From Planctomycetota bacterium (GTDB lineage Bacteria > Planctomycetota > Planctomycetia > Planctomycetales > Planctomycetaceae): 13,993 nt of DNA. The notes beneath the pieces are model-generated. The model made no database searches and was not told the origin of the DNA. It saw nothing but the letters and a program-made list of their open reading frames with translations. A program made the position numbers and the translations under genes. Positions 7,667 to 13,993 of this stretch are shown piece after piece. The stretch covers positions 1-13,993 of the forward strand of contig JAEZFD010000073.1 in NCBI GenBank assembly GCA_023417655.1. Reading direction: 5' to 3'. How positions within the stretch are numbered: position 1 is the stretch's first letter; each line of letters opens with the position of its first letter.

Positions 7667-8038
7667 AGATCGAACCATCCTCTTGCTGATGCAATTCCAT
7701 TGGCCAAGTCCGCGGCAGCAGGTTTCAGAAAAAGGGTTTCTGAAACAACCAGAACTGCAGAGGACGCCGAACTCTTTTTCCAAGTTAAGTCACGCCCTGC
7801 AATCAAAGCAATGATTGAGACGGCTGGAAATCGGATCACATCAGGAATGAGCGGCCCCGGACCATTCGTTGTCACGGAAAGCGGAGCCGCTGCGTTTGTT
7901 TTATCACGTCTTGCGCAGCGTGACAGAGAAGATCCTCTGTGCCATTGCAATTCAGACGGATCCTACAGCAGCCTGAGGTCTCTCTGCCGCCATCTGTCTG
8001 AAGGGGAAACACAACGCATCCCCATCTTGGAAGTTCGA
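7667..8038. other. 372-base intergenic region upstream of the prolyl isomerase
   Basis: No convincing gene is present. Open frames cross it on both strands, including a 311-codon plus-strand frame that mostly mirrors the isomerase and DUF59 genes, but none has a recognisable domain. The one structured element is the perfect inverted repeat at 7722-7746 (separate entry). I could not identify a good promoter or a terminator for the DUF59 gene. Confidence 0.5.
7722..7746 (-). promoter_or_regulatory. Perfect 10-bp inverted repeat in the leader of the prolyl isomerase gene
   Basis: GTTTCAGAAA (7722-7731) and TTTCTGAAAC (7737-7746) are exact reverse complements separated by five bases (AAGGG). The repeat lies 56-80 bases before the isomerase start. 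On neither strand is the second arm followed by a T-run, so a simple terminator is unlikely. It could be an operator for a dimeric regulator or an RNA hairpin in the leader. Confidence 0.5.
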
Positions 8039-8386
8039 CTAGAAGATCCCCAGCTGATCGCGGGCTTCTTCCGTCATGCGTTCCGGCGTCCAGGGAGGCG
8101 ACATCACCAGACGGATGTCGGTAGCGGAAACTCCGGGAACCTGTTCCAGAGCATTCTTCGCCTGCTGAATGATCTGCGGCCCTGCCGGGCAGGAAGGACT
8201 GGTCAGGGTCATGTTGACCTTCACCTTGCCGTCTTCTTCCTGATCAACATCGTAGATCAGACCGAGGTCAACGATATTGACCATCAGTTCCGGGTCAATG
8301 ACCTGTTTCAGAGCGTCGAGCAGTTCCACTTCACTTGCCACAGCGTACTCCAGCGCATCACCAATTGTCAGATGTTTCTCTGCCAA
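8039..8386 (-). CDS. MIP18/DUF59 family Fe-S cluster assembly protein (SufT/PaaD-like)
   Basis: The product of about 115 residues is a stand-alone DUF59 domain: VIDPELMVNIVDLGLIYDV at 29-47, the loop MTLTSPSCPAGPQI with conserved Cys66 at 59-72, and SPPWTPERMTEEARDQLG at 96-113. Proteins of this type (SufT, PaaD, eukaryotic CIA2) help mature or insert Fe-S clusters; the exact client cannot be read from the sequence. The neighbourhood includes an Fe-S protein, LutB, but with a gene and a terminator between them, so a direct link is speculative. No in-frame ATG exists at the 5' end. The longest form uses TTG at 8386 without a visible ribosome site. A GTG at 8341 has GGAG six bases upstream (8348-8351) and would give 100 residues that still contain the whole domain, so it may be the true start. 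Confidence 0.87.
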   Translation of the reverse strand: MAEKHLTIGDALEYAVASEVELLDALKQVIDPELMVNIVDLGLIYDVDQEEDGKVKVNMTLTSPSCPAGPQIIQQAKNALEQVPGVSATDIRLVMSPPWTPERMTEEARDQLGIF

Positions 8387-8403
8387 TTGTAGGGCACGGG
8401 GAC

Positions 8404-8450
8404 AGCTCGTGAAGCGAGTTGCGGAGGAAATCCGGACTTGCCGGATTCCT
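8404..8450. other. Two tandem hairpins between the outer-membrane protein and DUF59 genes
   Basis: A short stem pairs 8404-8409 with 8415-8420 around TGAAG. A longer one pairs AGGAA plus TCCGG (8425-8435, one bulged A) with CCGGATTCCT (8441-8450) around ACTTG. There is no T-run on either side. They lie in the 123-base gap after the outer-membrane protein stop and could limit read-through or protect the mRNA 3' end. That role is inferred. Confidence 0.35.
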
Positions 8451-8509
8451 GGCGGCTGAGTGGTGGATCGATCGTGAAGTTCGCTCTGCGAATGCTCAAA
8501 GAAAATGGC

Positions 8510-9685
8510 CTAGTAGCGGAATCCGATGCGGGCCATGAAGCCGTCACCGATGCGGAAGTTCTCTCCAATCCGCTCGTATTCCACTTTACGGTCGAAGATG
8601 TACCCGGCTTCTGCGAAGCTGGTGAGCCAGCCTGTTTCCCATTTGAGACCCCCGGCGACTCGCCAATCGGCCATCTGCATCCGAGTTTCTCGCTCAAAGG
8701 TTTTCGGTTTCACTTCATAGGCTTCGACGTGGTATTCGGCACCGACATACATCCAGGTCGGAACGCCCATCGGGGTTCCCAGGAATACGCTGATTCGCGG
8801 CTTCGGGAAGATCAGTCGGAATTCCCAGATGTCGTTGGGCGTCCAGATTGCTCCGGCATAAGGGAGGATGATGCTGTCGACCCGATCCCAGTAGAGGACC
8901 CCCATTGCCAGTGTCCATTTCGGATTCAAGGTCCAGAATGCGACCGCGTGTGCATCGTAAAGAATGGCGTCGGTGTTCAGACCTGCGCGGAAGTCTGAGG
9001 CGATCGACGGGTCGAAACCTGCTTCCAGCGTCCATCCATTGACAGTCGGAGTACGCAACAGCATGTCGAGCCCGAACCGATAAGCACCGCCGGGAAGGTC
9101 AGTGTCGCCGAGAGCGTCACCGGGGCCTTGCCAAGAGCGATAGCTGAACTGAGGTCCGAGACTCCACGTCCAGTTCCCCAGTGGTTTGGTGTGGATCATC
9201 TGCCAGTCGATGCCCATCTGCTCGAAGCCGCCACTCGCAGGGGCACTGGTGTGTTCCCGCGGCATATAAGTGACGTCGAAGCGATTGGACCATCCATAAC
9301 GAACAGGCTGCGGGCCGTTAATCCCCCGCATGTAATACCCGCCGGGTGCCTGCATGGCGTTGGGGTCATAATAACCACCGCCAGCGAATGGATCCTGAAT
9401 CGGAGCCGGGTAGCTCGGAACTCCCGGATTCATGTACGGCGTGCCCTGCTGGTACGGCTGCATCGTTCCCAGTGGCTGCTGAACCGGAATGGCCGGTGTG
9501 GAGTAGCCAACGGGGGCAACTCCGGGTTCCCCTCCAAAGTATGGCGATCCGACGACACCGGGGCTCTGGGCACGGACGACCCAGGCCGACTCGTCTGCAG
9601 CGTCGATCTCGAACGGTGACGCGGGTTCTTCAAGCCAGGAGGCGGGAAGAACAGCGGCAATGAGAAAGAAGAAGGATGTCGACAC
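8510..9685 (-). CDS. Planctomycete outer-membrane beta-barrel protein (DUF6268-like)
   Basis: The 391-residue product starts with a hydrophobic segment (FFFLIAAVLPASW) that would serve as a signal peptide, although its n-region has no positive charge. A Pro/Gly/Tyr/Gln-rich linker covers about 40-130. From 131 to the end, alternating polar and aromatic strands are separated by short turns (WTWSLGPQFSYRSW, WTLEAGFDPSI, WTLAMGVLYWDRVD, WMYVGAEYHVEAYEV, WLTSFAEAGYIFDRKVEY), and the chain ends in an aromatic residue (GFMARIGFRY), as expected for insertion by the BAM machinery. It resembles the DUF6268 group; the cargo or role is unknown. The start is GTG at 9685, with AAGG seven bases upstream and no in-frame ATG nearby. 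A promoter and a 5' stem-loop precede it. It may read through into the DUF59 gene 123 bases later. Confidence 0.85.
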   Translation of the reverse strand: MSTSFFFLIAAVLPASWLEEPASPFEIDAADESAWVVRAQSPGVVGSPYFGGEPGVAPVGYSTPAIPVQQPLGTMQPYQQGTPYMNPGVPSYPAPIQDPFAGGGYYDPNAMQAPGGYYMRGINGPQPVRYGWSNRFDVTYMPREHTSAPASGGFEQMGIDWQMIHTKPLGNWTWSLGPQFSYRSWQGPGDALGDTDLPGGAYRFGLDMLLRTPTVNGWTLEAGFDPSIASDFRAGLNTDAILYDAHAVAFWTLNPKWTLAMGVLYWDRVDSIILPYAGAIWTPNDIWEFRLIFPKPRISVFLGTPMGVPTWMYVGAEYHVEAYEVKPKTFERETRMQMADWRVAGGLKWETGWLTSFAEAGYIFDRKVEYERIGENFRIGDGFMARIGFRY

Positions 9686-9728
9686 GATGACACCTTGGGG
9701 ATCAGGAGGGGAGAACGCGAGAAGGGAA

Positions 9729-9750
9729 GCCAGGCCGGAAGGGGCCTGGC
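9729..9750 (-). promoter_or_regulatory. 5'-terminal stem-loop in the leader of the outer-membrane protein mRNA
   Basis: GCCAGGCC and GGCCTGGC form a perfect eight-pair GC-rich stem with a six-base loop, CCTTCC in the transcript. The first base of the stem, at 9750, is where transcription from the promoter at 9757-9785 would be expected to begin. The mRNA would therefore start with this hairpin, 43 bases ahead of the GTG start. The hairpin is seen directly; its position at the 5' end is inferred. Confidence 0.55.
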
Positions 9751-9756
9751 GGCGGG

Positions 9757-9785
9757 ATTCTTGGTGAATTCGCGAAATGCGTCAA
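9757..9785 (-). promoter_or_regulatory. Sigma70-type promoter of the outer-membrane protein gene
   Basis: On the minus strand TTGACG (9785-9780) and AAGAAT (9762-9757) are separated by exactly 17 bases, matching five and four of six consensus positions. A second, weaker pair, TTGAGC (9863-9858) and GATACT (9840-9835), also has a 17-base spacer and may be an upstream promoter. The gene starts 72 bases downstream of the first -10 element. Confidence 0.5.
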
Positions 9786-10063
9786 GATCGACTCAAGTGG
9801 CGGTCCGCTTTGACCGACTCGCCCTCGTTTGAACAGTATCTTTTTGCCGCAGTGGCCGCTCAAGACCAGTGAAATATCAGGGATTTCCTAAGTTCACACA
9901 CGATGAGAAAAGGGGTGTGCACGCGAAATTCAAGTGTGACTGAGAGGAGGTCGGACACTTCCTGAAGGAAAATTTGGCAGGAGAAAGTCCAAATTCAGGA
10001 GATCCCTGAGGCCGAGGTGATCGAGCATCCTGCGGCTGTCGGGCGTCACTGGTCGTGGGGGCA
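9786..10063. other. Gene-free stretch between the helicase terminator and the outer-membrane protein promoter
   Basis: Together with 9686-9785 this makes a gap of about 380 bases. Apart from the weaker promoter pair at 9835-9863 I see no gene, repeat or strong hairpin. Purine-rich plus-strand runs such as those at 9941-9990 have no following coding frame. Confidence 0.45.
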
Positions 10064-10099
10064 ATAAAAAAACGCCACGGTGCAGGGCACTGTGGCGTT
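10064..10099 (-). terminator. Rho-independent terminator of the RhlE helicase gene
   Basis: AACGCCAC (10071-10078) pairs with GTGGCGTT (10092-10099). Above one mismatch GTGC (10080-10083) pairs with GCAC (10087-10090) around AGG. The minus-strand transcript ends in seven consecutive Ts (the last two overlap the stem) followed by ATTG. It lies about 117 bases after the helicase stop; the bases between hold nothing I recognise. Confidence 0.9.
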
Positions 10100-10215
10100 C
10101 ATCGAATCTGTCATCGACTTCAAAGTGACGGAGTTGGCTGCGGAACAGCAGCTCAGTGGGGCATCCGCTTGGTTTGAGTCTTCGCTGTGAAGCGATTTAT
10201 AATCGGCTTCTCGTC

Positions 10216-11613
<1,398 letters not shown>

Positions 11614-11648
11614 TGCAAAACCTTCAGGGGCTCAATGCGGATTGTCCA

Positions 11649-11667
11649 GGATTCCGCCTAGGAATCC
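11649..11667 (-). promoter_or_regulatory. Hairpin in the rhlE leader
   Basis: GGATTCC (11649-11655) and GGAATCC (11661-11667) pair perfectly around GCCTA. The hairpin lies 36-54 bases before the rhlE start codon. It has no T-run, so a leader role in stability or translation is more plausible than termination, but it is short and may be chance. Confidence 0.3.
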
Positions 11668-12213
11668 GAATAGAACGCTCCGCCTACAGGAATGCCGCTG
11701 GTTGCGTGCGACGCAATTGCGGTGGGCCAGGTGAACATGACTGTCGCGCAGTTGCCCAGCCCGGGTCGGTGCGAACAGGAGAATAACTGCGTCAAAACCG
11801 CCGTTCGGGACGTAACGCGATCACCGGATGGTGTGTCGGTTCGTATCGCTGGCGCTCTGAGAGTTGTTCTCGGATGGGCCGCAAAGCTGGTCTGGCCAGA
11901 TTTACAACAGGAGTTGAGAGACAGCAGGGACGGCGCAGTCCTGGACTGACCGAATGAGGTCAGGTCGAAACCTGCGGGAGTCTGCTCCTGATCAATGTCT
12001 CTCAGGCGTTGCGCAGAAGCGATCGATTTGACCGATCCTGCAACTTGCGGCTGGGGCCGTTTCACGGCAAGAAGCGGCTTGCTACATCAGTCAGCAACAG
12101 CCAATCCAACCGGGTCGAGGCCATCACGGTGTTAACACATGTTCAGTGAAAACATCCGTATCAGGTCTGCGAAGTGTAAGCGAATCGAAACGTTACGGCA
12201 AGGGGGCAAACTG

Positions 12214-12240
12214 CCATTTGTTGAAGCTCCATTGTTGAAG
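12214..12240. repeat. Imperfect tandem direct repeat
   Basis: CCATTTGTTGAAG (12214-12226) is followed, after two bases, by CCATTGTTGAAG (12229-12240), differing by one T. It lies just downstream of the stop of the gene at 12269-12796. No function is apparent. Confidence 0.5.
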
Positions 12241-12268
12241 TACTCGCAATCGGCGGATTTTGAACAGA

Positions 12269-12796
12269 CTACTGATTTCCTCCGCACCGTCCTCCCATCT
12301 GTTCCCATTCTTTGCGAACCCGATTCAAGCCGACCGAGCAGAGTTCGAATTCGCGACTGAGCCGCAATAGCACCGAGGAGTCCGGGGAGGAGTCTGCCGG
12401 GGGAAGTTTGCTCGCCAGAAAATACGAGCGTTTTCCCTGTTCGCAGTAGTCGATCATGGAGTCTTTGCGGTCGAGGCCTTTCAGGTGTTTGAGTGCCTCG
12501 GGGTAAACCCCTGTCCAGAAGAGCGTGAAGTCACCGATGTGCCGATGAAACTCTCGTTTTGGTTGCTCCTGGCACTCTTCAGCAGCCATCAGCATGTCGG
12601 CGACTTCTTCCAGTCGTCGCCCCATGATGTCCCTAAGCTTGAAAATCGCATCGATCTTGATGAATCGGACTAACAGGCCGGACAGATAATCGGTCAAGGG
12701 CGGGTCGGCGACGCCCAGTTCGACCTGAAAGGTCTGTTCAGTGAGAGCGGTGAAGAGTTGCTTCAGCTGATCGGGGCTGGTGAGAACCTGAGGCAT
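12269..12796 (-). CDS. Conserved-looking hypothetical protein, probably helical, cytoplasmic
   Basis: I do not recognise a family. The 175-residue product has no signal peptide or membrane segment. Its pattern of charged and hydrophobic residues suggests mostly alpha helix: helices are likely near 8-22, 36-75, 82-107 and 143-168. Segments that look constrained are LTDYLSGLLVRFIKIDAIFK (34-53), REFHRHIGDFTLFWTGVYPE (81-100, with His84, His86 and Asp89 close together) and MIDYCEQGKRSYFLASKL (114-131). The histidine-aspartate cluster could bind a metal or be structural; that is speculation. The frame can start at TTG 12802, but ATG 12796 is clearly better because AAGGAG sits exactly seven bases upstream. 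No terminator is obvious downstream. That it is a real gene is likely from the strong ribosome site and its normal composition. Confidence 0.78.
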   Translation of the reverse strand: MPQVLTSPDQLKQLFTALTEQTFQVELGVADPPLTDYLSGLLVRFIKIDAIFKLRDIMGRRLEEVADMLMAAEECQEQPKREFHRHIGDFTLFWTGVYPEALKHLKGLDRKDSMIDYCEQGKRSYFLASKLPPADSSPDSSVLLRLSREFELCSVGLNRVRKEWEQMGGRCGGNQ

Positions 12797-13124
12797 AGCC
12801 AATCTCCTTTGCAGGGCGTGGCAGATATCAGAGGCCCGTCAGGGGGCATTTCTCAGTTTGGCGCAATGCGGCGGGAATGGCCTGGACACTCCCCCCATGG
12901 CTTCGTTGCGTTCAGGGTAGCGGCATACGGGGAGCCAGTTGCTTCCAAGGATGGTCAGTTCGCAATGCGATCCATGAAAAACCGATGACGGACAGATCCT
13001 CAATGATTATTCATGGTGATGCCAATCAAGCGCGGCTGGTGGGTATCACATTTTTCGTTTCAGGGGAATGTCAGACCAGATGTTGCGTGGTGGATCAGCC
13101 AATTTTGCCGGAACGCCCCCGAAG
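12797..13124. other. 328-base intergenic region upstream of the hypothetical gene
   Basis: Apart from the ribosome site of the downstream gene and a small inverted repeat AGTCAG-GT-CTGACT (13124-13137) overlapping the SDR stop codon, I see nothing convincing. An AT-rich patch (about 12995-13012 and 13050-13062) could carry a promoter, but no properly spaced hexamer pair is present. Confidence 0.4.
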
Positions 13125-13892
13125 TCAGGTCTGACTGGAGGACGCCGGGAGTGTGCGCAAGTCGATGTACTCCCCGCTGGCTGTCGATTCCGGAAGTCGC
13201 ATCAGCCCATCGAGCATCTGCCGTGCATAGTCATCGCCGCTGGGCATGTCAGCGGTCCCTTGTTTCGCCCGAAGTTTTTCGAGCGAAGGAAATCTCGGAT
13301 CGAGCGGAAGCGATCGGAGCTGCACCTGCATGTCCGTGTCGACTGTGCCGGGCGCAACAGCATTGAAATGGGTTTCTGGATATTCCTGTGCGACAAGCCG
13401 GGTGAACGCATTCAGAGCCGCTTTCGAGATGGCATAACCGCCCCAGCCACGTTGTAGATGAATGGCTGCGGAGGAAGAAATCAGGGTGACCTGACGGATC
13501 GTGATCCCCATTGCGAATAGCGTGTCGAGGATCGTCTTGTTGCTCCACACGTTGATCTGCATCATCCGCTGGAGTTCTGTGACCGATTGAGTGGTCAGAT
13601 CTCCAAACTGTCCGAGCACGGCGGCATTCAGAATCACCAGATCCAGATGAGCTGCTCCTTCGAGAAGGCGACGAATTGCTGGGGCGATTGCGGAGTCATC
13701 ACCGAGATCGCACGGCTCAAATCGGAATTCTGGCGACTTTTGGAAGGGCGGTTGACGTCGGCTCAGGCCATAGACTCGACAGCCTGTCTTCAGGCATTCA
13801 CGTGTAAGCCCGAGTCCGATTCCAGCGCTGACCCCGGTGATCAGGATTGATCTTGGTGCTGTGGGAATCTGGGGCGAAGTCATTGGCACCAT
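13125..13892 (-). CDS. Short-chain dehydrogenase/reductase (SDR), classical type
   Basis: The 255-residue product is a classical SDR with a Rossmann fold. It shows TGVSAGIG at 19-26 for the cofactor, CDL with Asp62 for the adenine site, NAA at 89-91, Asn114 of the MQINV strand, SSSAA at 139-143 with the catalytic Ser, YAISK with Tyr153 and Lys157, and PGTVDTDM at 181-188. Arg45 and Arg46 after the second strand suggest a preference for NADP(H). The overall look is near benzil reductase/sepiapterin reductase-like SDRs, but the substrate cannot be read. It should be cytoplasmic; length is normal. The ATG at 13892 has AAGGA seven bases upstream and is preferred over the ATG at 13883. The 101 bases beyond it to the window edge hold nothing assignable. 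Confidence 0.93.
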   Translation of the reverse strand: MVPMTSPQIPTAPRSILITGVSAGIGLGLTRECLKTGCRVYGLSRRQPPFQKSPEFRFEPCDLGDDSAIAPAIRRLLEGAAHLDLVILNAAVLGQFGDLTTQSVTELQRMMQINVWSNKTILDTLFAMGITIRQVTLISSSAAIHLQRGWGGYAISKAALNAFTRLVAQEYPETHFNAVAPGTVDTDMQVQLRSLPLDPRFPSLEKLRAKQGTADMPSGDDYARQMLDGLMRLPESTASGEYIDLRTLPASSSQT

Positions 13893-13993
13893 GATCCGGT
13901 CCTTCTATGCTGGCCGCGCCGGGGGCTGACCATTCCGGCGATGTGGGCTCTACTGGAATGATGTGTCTGAACTGGTGATGATCTCGTATGGCG

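Larger units (their letters stand above)
11614..12268. other. 655-base region without a convincing gene, upstream of rhlE
   Basis: Two overlapping frames on opposite strands (11658-12065 minus, 135 codons; 11692-11949 plus, 85 codons) are open, but neither has a ribosome site at proper spacing, recognisable domain or membrane pattern; both look incidental. It should contain the rhlE promoter, but I found no good -35/-10 pair; a TTGACG on the minus strand (11795-11790) lacks a -10 partner. It also holds a leader hairpin at 11649-11667 and a short imperfect direct repeat at 12214-12240. Confidence 0.5.

Noticed and set aside
7679..7950. A 95-codon minus-strand frame overlapping the isomerase start
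   Set aside because: It overlaps the signal peptide start in another frame, has no recognisable feature and crosses the inverted repeat.
7457..8392. A 311-codon open frame on the plus strand
   Set aside because: It runs opposite to the prolyl isomerase and DUF59 genes, both firmly identified; its translation is Arg/Ser/Cys-rich with no recognisable domain.
11658..12065. A 135-codon minus-strand frame just upstream of rhlE
   Set aside because: Composition is rich in Ser, Thr, Arg and Pro with no domain, and no clear ribosome site; an 85-codon plus-strand frame over the same bases is no better, since its AGGA abuts the ATG.
12129..12138. Perfect palindrome GTGTTAACAC
   Set aside because: Ten-base perfect palindromes are expected about a dozen times in a sequence of this length; no second copy or nearby promoter supports an operator.

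Overview
The window reads as a chromosomal segment of a planctomycete, probably order Planctomycetales. The main evidence is a paired planctomycete-type cytochrome (DUF1549/DUF1553) protein and DUF1501 protein at the left edge, a family pairing expanded almost exclusively in this phylum. A lineage-type outer-membrane barrel protein and moderate GC content fit this. I find ten credible protein genes, all on the minus strand. I see no tRNA, rRNA, CRISPR array, transposase, integrase or recognisable defence cassette.

Layout from right to left, in the direction of transcription: an SDR oxidoreductase (13892-13125); an unrecognised 175-residue, probably helical protein (12796-12269); a 655-base gap that looks non-coding; an RhlE-type DEAD-box RNA helicase with a Gly/Arg tail (11613-10216) closed by a strong terminator; an outer-membrane beta-barrel protein (9685-8510) with a good promoter and a stem-loop at its predicted 5' end; a MIP18/DUF59 Fe-S assembly protein (8386-8039); an exported cyclophilin-type prolyl isomerase (7666-6983) with its own terminator; the LUD/ferredoxin protein LutB (6833-5445) without lutA or lutC beside it; a class I glutamine-amidotransferase-fold protein (4992-4216) with its own terminator; then the cytochrome/DUF1549/DUF1553 protein (3975-499) and, 51 bases on, the Tat-exported DUF1501 protein (447 to beyond the left edge), probably one operon.

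Apart from that last pair, the genes look like separate housekeeping or envelope units. Intrinsic terminators after the amidotransferase-like, prolyl isomerase and helicase genes split the strand into short transcription units. No multi-gene novel system is evident. The most unusual protein-level signal is the amidotransferase-fold protein, whose catalytic Cys is replaced by Gly although the His-Pro-Glu part of the active site remains. The most unusual nucleic-acid signals are the 5'-terminal stem-loop predicted on the outer-membrane protein mRNA, a perfect 10-bp inverted repeat upstream of the prolyl isomerase, and a pure (CCG)10 tract encoding ten glycines in the helicase.
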